Of a stretch of DNA of 6,087 nt, positions 1 through 5,270 are shown piece after piece (position 1 is the first letter of the stretch; each line of letters starts with the position of its first letter). Under the pieces are notes generated by a model. The model made no database searches, had not been told where the DNA came from, and worked only from the letters and a program-made list of their open reading frames with translations. The stretch is from an uncultured Collinsella sp. (GTDB lineage: Bacteria > Actinomycetota > Coriobacteriia > Coriobacteriales > Coriobacteriaceae): the NCBI GenBank assembly GCA_900757265.1, contig CAAENW010000088.1:1-6087 (forward strand). The letters run 5' to 3'. The position numbers were made by a program, and so were the translations under genes.

Positions 1-287
1 CCCATCCAGTGGCCCAGCGAGATAAACGAACCCGCCGGGAGCTCATTGGTGCACAGGTGCGTCTTAACATGCTTGGTCCGCCGGCGGTCGGCGCGCGACG
101 GCACCAGCAAATCCAGCGTTTGGATCCCCAGGTCATAGCGATCGATAAACTCCTGCGCCTCTTGGTCCAAGAGCGTGCAAGCGCCCGCAATCGACACGAC
201 CTCTGGTTCCGAATCCCCAAAGCGAGGGTTCGGGATGTGCGCCAAAAGCGCCAACGCGGCGTTATGTGAAACGATAAAGTAGCTCAT
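1..287 (-). CDS. Partial hypothetical protein, N-terminal 95 codons, runs off window
   Basis: The minus strand is open from an ATG at 285-287 to the window edge, giving 95 codons that begin MSYFIVSHNAALALLAHIPN. Third positions are G/C-rich, and the frame covers the stretch better than the 86-codon plus-strand frame at 9-269, which reads as a low-complexity Arg-rich shadow. There is no Shine-Dalgarno sequence before the ATG. Instead an extended -10 element (TGCTACCTT, minus strand) ends six bases upstream, which fits a leaderless mRNA. The visible part mixes hydrophobic and charged residues, with a basic stretch near residues 73-79 (RADRRRTK) followed by a TxELPAGSF segment. It has no signal peptide or membrane segment. 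I do not recognise the family with confidence; the layout recalls coriobacterial proteins often annotated as AbiEi-like or DUF559-type, but the C-terminal part needed to decide is missing. Confidence 0.7.
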   Translation of the reverse strand, partial: MSYFIVSHNAALALLAHIPNPRFGDSEPEVVSIAGACTLLDQEAQEFIDRYDLGIQTLDLLVPSRADRRRTKHVKTHLCTNELPAGSFISLGHWM

Positions 288-293
288 GGCGCA

Positions 294-302
294 AAGGTAG
301 CA
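294..302 (-). promoter_or_regulatory. Extended -10 element for a leaderless start of the 1-287 gene
   Basis: Read on the minus strand the sequence is TGC-TACCTT followed by six bases and then the ATG at 287. A TG dinucleotide one base before a TANNNT hexamer is an extended -10. The spacing places transcription start at or next to the start codon, and no ribosome site is present. No convincing -35 is seen. The leaderless reading is an inference from spacing. Confidence 0.4.
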
Positions 303-440
303 CGCGCGTCGACGGCCGCTGGCGGCCCTGTTACGATTTCGGCAAACGACCGGCGGTTTTTTGCCGTGGCGCGTCCAAAGTGTTCATTCGTCGACGTCTA
401 GCTGCAAATCCGTCAAGCTCTTGGCAAGGTTGCCGCTCAA

Positions 441-478
441 CTGACCAAAAGCTGACCATTTGCTTGCCCATTTGCTTG
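441..478. repeat. Short direct repeats upstream of the DUF5710 gene
   Basis: CCATTTGCTTG occurs twice, at 456-466 and 468-478, a period of 12 bases. Just before and overlapping it, CTGACCA occurs at 441-447 and 452-458, a period of 11. Near-helical spacing would put the copies on one face of the DNA, as in some operators. A TTGACG hexamer at 476-481 overlaps the last copy, but no good -10 follows it at normal spacing. The repeats are seen; any regulatory role is inference. Confidence 0.35.
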
Positions 479-560
479 ACGGCGCACCCTCGCCAAAATG
501 CTCCGCGACTTCTCGGGCGGTCGAAGTACTCGTTTAGCGACCACCCACCCGCCGCTGGGG

Positions 561-566
561 TATCCT
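561..566 (+). promoter_or_regulatory. Possible -10 (TATCCT) for the DUF5710 gene
   Basis: TATCCT matches the TANNNT pattern and lies about 40 bases before the ATG at 605, leaving room for a short leader with the AAAGGAG ribosome site. No good -35 lies 16-18 bases upstream; the nearest candidate is TTTAGC at 533-538, which is too far. This is a weak call. Confidence 0.25.
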
Positions 567-604
567 TGGAGCACATGCACTGCAAGCCGCACAAAGGAGC
601 CGCC

Positions 605-1303
605 ATGCGCACCGAGCTCGATGTTCCCTTTTCGCACAAAGACAAGGCCAAGGCCCTGGGCGCCAAGTGGGACCGGGTCAAGAAGATCTGGTACGTGCCC
701 GATGGCGTTAACCCCGAGCCCTTTGCCGCGTGGCTGCCCGGCGTGGATCGCTCCGACCCCAGCGCGCCCTACATCTACCTGGTGCTGGGCAAGCGCGAAT
801 GCTGGAAGTGCCACGAGCAGACGACGGTCGCGGCCTTTGGCATTCCGTATCGGGTGGCTGAGGACTCGGGCAGCAAGGCCGCGCCCGGCGATGCGCCCGC
901 CATGGACGACGCGGGCCACATCACGATCGATACCGCCCGCGCCAACGCCGTAGCCATCGTCCCCGCACTGGGCTGCGTGCCGGCCGAGGTCCGCGACTAC
1001 CTGCGCGAGCGCTGCGGCTACAAGCCCGTAACTTCGCGCACCACCAAGACCGTATCGCTCGCCAGCACCTGCACCGGCTGCGGCGCGCTGCAAGGCAGCC
1101 ATTACCTGTTCGAGGAGCCCACGTCGCCGTTTGCGCTCACGGCCATCAACAAGCTGCCTGCGCTGGAGTTCGTGCGCGTGGAAGTCGCCGGCGTCTTTGG
1201 CATCCCCGACAGTCAGGACAACTTTGACCAGGCACTCTTCACCTGGGCACGCGACCACCACACCCAGTTTCACAAGACCCTGTGTGAAGGGATTTACCTG
1301 TAG
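605..1303 (+). CDS. DUF5710-domain protein with two Cys-x-x-Cys pairs
   Basis: The protein has 232 residues. The ATG at 605 is chosen because AAAGGAG (593-599) sits five bases before it and because the DUF5710 domain begins at once. The frame stays open back to 380, but that part looks non-coding. Residues 1-43 carry the family pattern: a DVPFSHKD start, then KAKALGAKWD and KKIWYVPDG. DUF5710 domains are known as small units often attached to primase, antirestriction or plasmid proteins, with no settled activity. The rest holds C66-x-x-C69 (CWKC) and C156-x-x-C159 (CTGC) followed by GALQGSHYLFEE, which together look like a split zinc-binding site. The C-terminal tail is acidic and aromatic. 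There is no signal peptide or membrane segment, so it should be cytoplasmic. It stands alone on this strand. The domain call is firm; the role is unknown. Confidence 0.85.
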   Translation: MRTELDVPFSHKDKAKALGAKWDRVKKIWYVPDGVNPEPFAAWLPGVDRSDPSAPYIYLVLGKRECWKCHEQTTVAAFGIPYRVAEDSGSKAAPGDAPAMDDAGHITIDTARANAVAIVPALGCVPAEVRDYLRERCGYKPVTSRTTKTVSLASTCTGCGALQGSHYLFEEPTSPFALTAINKLPALEFVRVEVAGVFGIPDSQDNFDQALFTWARDHHTQFHKTLCEGIYL

Positions 1304-1310
1304 GGCAAAG

Positions 1311-1346
1311 CTCGAAAATCGAGTCCAGTTATCCTCGAAAATCGAG
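1311..1346. repeat. Two identical palindromes, CTCGAAAATCGAG, 23 bases apart
   Basis: CTCGAAAATCGAG occurs at 1311-1323 and again at 1334-1346, each followed by T. Each copy is a perfect inverted repeat (CTCGA-AAA-TCGAG). The second can be extended outward by AT/AT pairs with one mismatch. The 23-base centre-to-centre distance is about two helical turns, typical of operators for cooperative dimeric repressors. They lie just downstream of the DUF5710 stop codon and 26 bases upstream of a TATAAC hexamer. As hairpins they are too short, and lack the T run, to be terminators. Confidence 0.7.
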
Positions 1347-1368
1347 TATGCGCAGGTAGTTGAGTTGT

Positions 1369-1377
1369 TGGTATAAC
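1369..1377 (+). promoter_or_regulatory. Extended -10 promoter (TGGTATAAC) next to the palindromes
   Basis: TG-G-TATAAC is an extended -10 element. Seven bases after it an ATG (1385) opens a frame, a spacing that fits a leaderless transcript. No good -35 is seen at 17 bases, as is tolerated for extended -10 promoters. The paired palindromes end about 23 bases upstream, in reach of RNA polymerase. Confidence 0.45.
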
Positions 1378-1384
1378 GCAGAAA

Positions 1385-1435
1385 ATGTCGAATCACCGGG
1401 TTTGCCCGACTAGATATTCAGTCTTTAAACTATGA
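1385..1435 (+). other. 16-codon leaderless frame, possibly the remnant of a lost gene
   Basis: ATG at 1385 opens a frame of 16 codons (MSNHRVCPTRYSVFKL) ending at TGA 1433-1435. It has no ribosome site but is placed correctly for leaderless translation from the TGGTATAAC promoter. Its end overlaps the last codons of the convergent minus-strand gene at 1430-1711. It could be a leader peptide, the truncated start of a gene that was deleted, or chance. I do not assert that it is a functional gene. Confidence 0.25.
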
Positions 1436-1711
1436 TTCCGCCTCGTCATAGGTAATGGCGCATCCGCAGGCTGGGCATTGCTGAGGATAGATTGGAAGAC
1501 GCAGGCCTGTTCGAGCCCGCGGGTCAGTAGACTGCTTGTCGCGAATGTCGATGAAGTTGATGTCTAGGTATGGGAGGTCTCCGCCGCAGCGAGGGCAGGG
1601 CAGGCAGATTTGGCTACAGCTGGCCTCAACGAGCGGGAACAGGCTCCGGTCCATTAACGCTCGCGGTAAGTTTCCATATGCGCCGCGCGCGATATCGCTT
1701 CGCCATCCCAT
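1430..1711 (-). CDS. Small zinc-ribbon hypothetical protein
   Basis: The protein has 93 residues. The start at 1711 is supported by AAAGGGG (1717-1723), five bases upstream on the minus strand, the same arrangement as the gene at 4870. Two Cys pairs, C39-x-x-C42 (CPRC) and C79-x-x-C82 (CPAC), are separated by 36 residues and form a plausible zinc ribbon; C32, C36 and C84 lie next to them. The middle (residues 48-60) contains an acidic and hydrophobic stretch, YLDINFIDIRDKQ. There is no signal peptide or membrane segment. It lies 118 bases downstream of the HNH endonuclease gene on the same strand and may be co-transcribed with it. The arrangement recalls small CPxCG-type nucleic-acid or protein-binding modules. 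I do not recognise a named family, and function is unknown. Confidence 0.65.
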   Translation of the reverse strand: MGWRSDIARGAYGNLPRALMDRSLFPLVEASCSQICLPCPRCGGDLPYLDINFIDIRDKQSTDPRARTGLRLPIYPQQCPACGCAITYDEAES

Positions 1712-1829
1712 GGGCTCCCCTTTCCCGTTTTAACCGTTGAGGAGAGGATGGCAGGATCGTCCAGCTCTCGATGCGGCGCAGCGCGATCCGATCAATCGAC
1801 ATGATTAGACAGCGATGGGCTGCACCTAA

Positions 1830-2912
1830 CTAATACGGAGCAACGGCTTCCGCATGACGACGCGATTCCGAGAAATCGAACTCGGCACGATGCGCTTCGA
1901 GGAATCGAGCATTGGGACGAAAGCGATGTTCGTCCGGCTCACGCAGCACCGAACCCGCAAACGTCGCATAATCCGTTTGTTGCAGAAGGTACGACCCGCA
2001 AAGTTGATAGTCGCCGCGCACCAGCTCAAACGAAATCAAATGAGCATCGAACAGCGAGTGTAAGTCACGGCGCAGCAGAATACCGTTGCTGACAACTTGC
2101 GACTTGGGACCCGAGTAGTTCTCGATATGCGCGGCCTCGAGAGCTTCATCCACATTGCAGCCCGAGACGGCACATCGACCGGTATAAGCCTCAAAAAGCT
2201 GATTGCGAAAACGCTGCTGGCCGATTCGCTCGCGACGCAACGCATAACGGACCTTTTCATCGTCGCTCGCTGGAGTGCCGGAAAACTCCGCCGCGACCGG
2301 AGCGTCCTTCATGTAGCTCATGTCGGGGAAGAAGCGCGCGTCGGGTCCACCCTTGTGAACGGGACCGTGCAGCACAAACCAGCTGTTCTCCGGCTCGTAG
2401 CGCTCAACGAACGCTAGGCCCAGCACCTTGTAGCCAGCACTCGTTGCAAAGAACACGCCAACGGGAACGCCGCACTCCATGCAGTTGATCATCTTTTGGT
2501 TGTAGTCCTGGTCGCGCCAGTTTTCGACCGAAGCACTTTGCGACGAGTACTTGAGCACCCACGTGCCGTCCTCAAGATAGAGCGGCGGAACATCGGGGTA
2601 GGCGCCGCGCTTGGAATTGTGCACGGAGAGCGCAAAGGTCTTTTCGCGCGGATGTTTAGCGCGCCCGCGACCAGGCCAAAAGATGCCCGAGTCGCGCGAC
2701 ACCGGAAAGAGCTCGGAATCAATCGTCAGACGAAAGGGATATTGAGAGCTATCGGGATTGGTGCGATGCGGGAGCTTGTCCCACAAGCCGCCACGCTGCT
2801 CCTCGCGCAAGAACCACTCCCATGCCTGGACATATTCGGACGGCACAAAGCTGCAAGCGCGGTCGAAACTCGGCCGAGCAATCAGCGGAACACTAGAAGC
2901 GATGCCGTCCAT
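1830..2912 (-). CDS. HNH endonuclease with an N-terminal putative DNA-recognition region
   Basis: The protein has 360 residues. The ATG at 2912 has GGAGG (2919-2923) six bases upstream. Residues 233-296 form an HNH_2-type nuclease domain: QRFRNQLFEAYTGRCAVSGC, then EAAHIENYSG with H262, SNGILL with N276, and RRDLHSLFDAH with H285. These three residues are the expected metal-binding and catalytic set, and C247/C252 sit where this family often has a structural pair. Residues about 105-185 (from YPDVPPLYLEDG, through CMECGVPVGVF and YKVLGLAFVERY, to FVLHGP) form a beta-rich region. It resembles the N-terminal part of McrA-like HNH proteins that carry SRA/PUA-like base-reading domains, but this match is by eye and tentative. 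Cleavage of DNA, perhaps modified or foreign DNA, is inferred. No methyltransferase lies nearby, as expected of a modification-dependent nuclease. The gene is intact. Confidence 0.85.
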   Translation of the reverse strand: MDGIASSVPLIARPSFDRACSFVPSEYVQAWEWFLREEQRGGLWDKLPHRTNPDSSQYPFRLTIDSELFPVSRDSGIFWPGRGRAKHPREKTFALSVHNSKRGAYPDVPPLYLEDGTWVLKYSSQSASVENWRDQDYNQKMINCMECGVPVGVFFATSAGYKVLGLAFVERYEPENSWFVLHGPVHKGGPDARFFPDMSYMKDAPVAAEFSGTPASDDEKVRYALRRERIGQQRFRNQLFEAYTGRCAVSGCNVDEALEAAHIENYSGPKSQVVSNGILLRRDLHSLFDAHLISFELVRGDYQLCGSYLLQQTDYATFAGSVLREPDEHRFRPNARFLEAHRAEFDFSESRRHAEAVAPY

Positions 2913-2940
2913 AAGGAACCTCCAGGAAGAACAGTTCCTT
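2913..2940. promoter_or_regulatory. Inverted repeat over the HNH gene ribosome site, possible operator
   Basis: AAGGAAC (2913-2919) and GTTCCTT (2934-2940) are perfect 7-base arms around a 14-base centre. The ribosome site GGAGG falls mostly in the centre. If the GATAAT hexamer at 2943-2948 is the -10, transcription would start near 2936, inside one arm. The repeat would then act as a DNA operator over the start site rather than as a full RNA hairpin. The arms are seen; the role is inferred. Confidence 0.45.
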
Positions 2941-2942
2941 GT

Positions 2943-2974
2943 ATTATCGCTAATCTACGCGGGCTCATGTGCAA
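2943..2974 (-). promoter_or_regulatory. Candidate promoter of the HNH endonuclease gene
   Basis: On the minus strand GATAAT (2943-2948) differs from TATAAT at one base and lies about 30 bases before the ATG. TTGCAC (2969-2974) is the best -35, but the 20-base spacer is long, so the promoter would be weak or activator-dependent. Confidence 0.35.
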
Positions 2975-2994
2975 CCGTTTTGCGCAAAGCCATC

Positions 2995-3036
2995 GCACAA
3001 GAAAGGGGCCGCTTCGAATTTGAAACGGCCCCTTTC
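2995..3036 (-). terminator. Intrinsic terminator after the downstream TasA-like gene
   Basis: A perfect 11-base stem, GAAAGGGGCCG (3001-3011) with CGGCCCCTTTC (3026-3036), encloses a 14-base loop. On the minus strand the 3' arm runs into TTTCTTGTG, a modest U-rich tail. It lies 27 bases past the stop codon of the gene at 3063-4013, and so closes that transcript before the HNH promoter region. Read on the plus strand there is no T run. Confidence 0.8.
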
Positions 3037-3062
3037 AGACAAATCTAGCTAATGGCTTAGCG

Positions 3063-4013
3063 CTAGTTGGAATCGGGAACGACGCCGACTAGGTTGAGCG
3101 TGACGTTAAACGTTGGAGCATCAACTCCCGTATCTAAGCCCGACATGTTTTGGCAGGCCTCAGTTGTTCCTTCCATCCACATGACAACCTTCAGATTAGT
3201 CCCATCGTAACCAACGCGAGCCAATTTTGCGGCATTTACCGATGGCGCAACGTATGCATCGCCAGATCTTGTGGCAGCCCAATTGTTGCCATTCGCATCC
3301 ACAAAATCATTTCCCGAAACGTACGCATATTTCGGCGTCATGGTCTGCGAGAGAGAAGCATCAAACGGGTTGACGCAACTCCAGCCAATGGTCGGACTGG
3401 AATCATTGCCGTGTCCATTTGGCTTAATGGGTGCATAGACAAGCTTGAGGTTGTCATCAATAAGGATACCGATACGCAAACTGCCCTTGATTTTATTAAA
3501 CCACTCATCCGAAGCGCCCTCGGAGGGAGTAATGACAACCGCGCCTTCGCCTTCGGCCCCATCGAGATAAACATCCGCCTCACCCGTTTGGGTAATGGTA
3601 TAGAGGGTATAGTCCGCAAGCGTATAGGCATAGAATTCATCAGTGCTGCCCGCAAGTGAATAATTGCCCTGAGCAACGTCTTTGATCGAAACCTTCTGGT
3701 ATCCGCTTACATCCGTACCATCCCAAGAAGCAGGGACATACCAGTCCGCAGCGTCGTTAGTGGAAGAAGGACTTATTTCATGACCAGACACCGTCGCAGA
3801 AGTACGGTGATCGCCGCCGTCATGAATGGGGTCCCCAGCTTTAACTATCTGAAGAACCATTCCGTTTGCCTGCGCACTTATAGAGCTAGAGACGGCGTCA
3901 ACTCTGGTATTACTAACGAACCAAGCATAGGTGGCAGACGCGAGCGCGATGCCTGCCATTACGACCGAGAGACTAGCGATGGCCAGCTGACGCTTCATCT
4001 GATAGATATTCAC
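3063..4013 (-). CDS. SipW-type secreted surface/fibre protein, TasA-like (downstream paralogue)
   Basis: The protein has 316 residues. Translation is taken from GTG at 4011-4013, because AGAGGGG (4021-4027) lies seven bases upstream. The nearby ATG at 4018-4020 is in another frame, and the in-frame ATG at codon 6 is too far from the site. Residues 6-30 are a signal peptide: MKRQ, a hydrophobic core, then ASATYA, followed by WFVSNTRVDA. This is the SipW-dependent type found in TasA and camelysin-like proteins. Residues 26-50 align without gaps to the same positions of the neighbour at 4073-4870. The C-terminal part has VVMWMEGTTEACQN (276-289) and a strand-rich end, typical of the jelly-roll fold in these proteins. 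There is no LPXTG motif or C-terminal anchor. It probably is a secreted fibre or surface component. A terminator precedes it, so expression should depend on read-through or an unseen promoter. Confidence 0.8.
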   Translation of the reverse strand: MNIYQMKRQLAIASLSVVMAGIALASATYAWFVSNTRVDAVSSSISAQANGMVLQIVKAGDPIHDGGDHRTSATVSGHEISPSSTNDAADWYVPASWDGTDVSGYQKVSIKDVAQGNYSLAGSTDEFYAYTLADYTLYTITQTGEADVYLDGAEGEGAVVITPSEGASDEWFNKIKGSLRIGILIDDNLKLVYAPIKPNGHGNDSSPTIGWSCVNPFDASLSQTMTPKYAYVSGNDFVDANGNNWAATRSGDAYVAPSVNAAKLARVGYDGTNLKVVMWMEGTTEACQNMSGLDTGVDAPTFNVTLNLVGVVPDSN

Positions 4014-4020
4014 TGGTCAT

Positions 4021-4027
4021 CCCCTCT
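4021..4027 (-). promoter_or_regulatory. Ribosome site that fixes the GTG start at 4013
   Basis: AGAGGGG on the minus strand is seven bases from the GTG. The ATG that overlaps this spacer leads to a short frame with no signal peptide. The site begins only six bases after the T run of the preceding terminator, so a transcript that ends at the terminator excludes it. Confidence 0.6.
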
Positions 4028-4030
4028 CGA

Positions 4031-4059
4031 TATAAAAAGCGGGGGATTTCTCCCCCGCT
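4031..4059 (-). terminator. Strong intrinsic terminator between the two TasA-like genes
   Basis: A perfect 9-base stem, AGCGGGGGA (4038-4046) with TCCCCCGCT (4051-4059), has a four-base loop. On the minus strand it is followed at once by TTTTTATA. This is a textbook terminator placed 13 bases after the stop codon of the upstream gene and before the ribosome site of the downstream gene. It probably sets the ratio of the two products. Confidence 0.88.
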
Positions 4060-4072
4060 CGACGCACGGCTC

Positions 4073-4870
4073 TTACTCGTGGTTCTTGGCCTCAGAAGTT
4101 GCGCTGAAGTTAACCGTAATGGCCTTTGCAGCATCCTTAAGATTGGACAGGTTGTTGGTCTTAATGGCCTCGGCCTCATCACCGTCGTAAAAAACATACA
4201 TGTTTACAACGACTTCCTTGGCCTCATCGCTGCCGTCAACCTTTGCTGCAATCAAATTATTATCGCTAGAGGCACCGAGAACGGTGAACGGGTTGTCCGT
4301 ATCCTTGTAACCACACAGGACCCAGTTGCCCTCATGCTTCACAAGAACACGGAGCGATTTGTCAAACTGAGCATTTCCGCTAGTGCCCAAAGAAGCGCTC
4401 GCAACAACGAGATCCTTGAGCGTTGAGCCCTTAGAGCCGATTCGGAAGGTATTTTTAACAGCATACTGCTCGTTAACAGCATCATCAGGAGTACCAACGG
4501 TGATAGATTTACCTTTCATTTGACCATTGTTGGCATCCGTGCCAAAAGCCGTGTAGAACGATCCGGCAGTGGCATAAGCTTTATCGGTGCCGCTCTCGGT
4601 CGCAAGGGCCCAGTGAGCGGGATAAAGGGCCTTGTCATCAACAGCAGATAGAACAGTTGAAGTCGCAGTCGTGGAGTCCTGACCGTCGGTCGTCTTCTCG
4701 CGGATATACATAAACGCAGCGTTCGACTGAGCGGAAATCGTGCTCGTGGTGGCGTCAACCTTGTTGTTCGTCACAAACCATGCGAACGTGGCAGAGCCCA
4801 ACGCTACGGCTGCTACCAGCACCATGGCGATGGCAGCGCCCATCTGCTTCTTTAATGCCTTGGTATCCAT
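4073..4870 (-). CDS. SipW-type secreted surface/fibre protein, TasA-like (upstream paralogue)
   Basis: The protein has 265 residues. The frame is open back to 5089, but the ATG at 4870 is chosen: AAAGGGG (4876-4882) is five bases upstream and the signal peptide follows directly, whereas the longer form adds 73 residues with no recognisable features. Residues 1-30 are a signal peptide: MDTKALKKQ, a hydrophobic core, then GSATFA; WFVTNNKVDA follows, then STISAQSN. The ending VVVNMYVFYDGDEAEA (220-235), with a strand at ITVNFSAT, matches the C-terminal pattern of the downstream paralogue. Family knowledge points to SipW-processed TasA/camelysin-like proteins that form fibres or decorate the cell surface. 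There is no sortase motif or transmembrane anchor. It is promoter-proximal and followed by a strong terminator, so it is likely the abundant subunit. Base composition is lower in GC than the flanking genes. Confidence 0.82.
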   Translation of the reverse strand: MDTKALKKQMGAAIAMVLVAAVALGSATFAWFVTNNKVDATTSTISAQSNAAFMYIREKTTDGQDSTTATSTVLSAVDDKALYPAHWALATESGTDKAYATAGSFYTAFGTDANNGQMKGKSITVGTPDDAVNEQYAVKNTFRIGSKGSTLKDLVVASASLGTSGNAQFDKSLRVLVKHEGNWVLCGYKDTDNPFTVLGASSDNNLIAAKVDGSDEAKEVVVNMYVFYDGDEAEAIKTNNLSNLKDAAKAITVNFSATSEAKNHE

Positions 4871-5270
4871 ACGGACCCCTTTCTTTCCCCATTCGTCCCA
4901 GATGACCCTCGAGAAGCCCGGAAGGGGAGCCCGCGCTTTCGTGTTGGATGTTGCTTGCCCATCCTCAAAAATTGGATTAGAGAATACCATATTTCTTACG
5001 ATTTCCTTATGAGTTTTCAGCGGGCTACATTCCGGCAGATTCATGGGTCTACCTTGGGCTAGGTATGGAACTATGTAAACGCTGTTCACCTTATTTGGCC
5101 ACGCGCTTCCGCTGTGTCATAAGTCCCTCTTAAGCCTTGCGGCCGCAGCGCCATGCCAGCACATACCTACACCCCTCACCGAGCTTTGCCCTTAGCCCTT
5201 CCCCACTCGCTATACTGGTGCAGAACGTGTATTTTTGCCTGCTTAGCGGGCTATTTGTTGGGAGGGCCCC
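4871..5270. other. Divergent intergenic region upstream of the TasA-like pair
   Basis: About 400 bases separate the TasA-like gene (minus) from the 170-residue gene (plus). The minus side should hold the promoter of the fibre pair, but I could not find a convincing -35/-10 set. An ATGACA hexamer at 5115-5120 is the best -35, without a good -10. A short inverted repeat, TACCT-TGGGCT-AGGTA, lies at 5050-5065, and a perfect 10-base palindrome, TGCGGCCGCA, at 5138-5147. I checked for a cyclic-di-GMP riboswitch of the GEMM type in the minus-strand leader and saw none. The open frames across the region look like shadows. Confidence 0.5.
5186..5216 (+). promoter_or_regulatory. Candidate promoter of the 170-residue protein gene
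   Basis: TATACT (5211-5216) is a near-consensus -10. TTGCCC (5186-5191) is the best -35, with a 19-base spacer. The leader of about 48 bases holds a small hairpin, GCCTGC-TTA-GCGGGC (5237-5251, one G-U pair), followed by T-rich sequence and then GGAGG at 5261-5265. Confidence 0.45.

Larger units (their letters stand above)
288..604. other. Intergenic region between divergent genes
   Basis: This 317-base stretch separates the minus-strand gene at 1-287 from the plus-strand DUF5710 gene. It holds the perfect inverted repeat GGCCGC-TG-GCGGCC (314-327), a looser CGGCAAA/TTTGCCG pair spanning about 341-367, and a short direct repeat block at 441-478. Plus-strand frames that cross it, such as the extension of the DUF5710 frame back to 380, have no ribosome site and no recognisable protein sequence. 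I see no convincing additional gene. Confidence 0.5.

Noticed and set aside
380..604. N-terminal extension of the DUF5710 frame by 75 codons
   Set aside because: No ribosome site or family similarity; the DUF5710 domain begins at the ATG at 605, which has AAAGGAG at ideal spacing.
1311..1346. CRISPR-like repeat array
   Set aside because: Only two short palindromic copies with a 10-base gap, far below CRISPR repeat and spacer lengths; an operator pair fits better.
437..1396. 319-codon minus-strand frame opposite the DUF5710 gene
   Set aside because: It is a GC-driven shadow, rich in Gly, Ala, Arg and Val with no domain, lying antisense to a gene with a recognised domain.
1394..1412. Terminator for the zinc-ribbon gene
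   Set aside because: CGGG-TTTG-CCCG gives only a four-base stem plus G-U pairs and no T run follows on the minus strand.
1657..1803. 48-codon minus-strand frame starting at ATG 1803, overlapping the zinc-ribbon gene start
   Set aside because: No ribosome site and Arg-rich composition. It overlaps a better supported gene in another frame, and a leaderless start is possible but weak.
4871..5089. 73-residue N-terminal extension of the upstream TasA-like protein
   Set aside because: A signal peptide must be at the N-terminus, and AAAGGGG precedes the ATG at 4870. The extension would bury the signal sequence.
4871..5110. Possible c-di-GMP riboswitch in the leader of the fibre-like genes
   Set aside because: The conserved GEMM elements (a GCAAA-type segment and an AGGTAGCGGGG-type segment) are not present in order.
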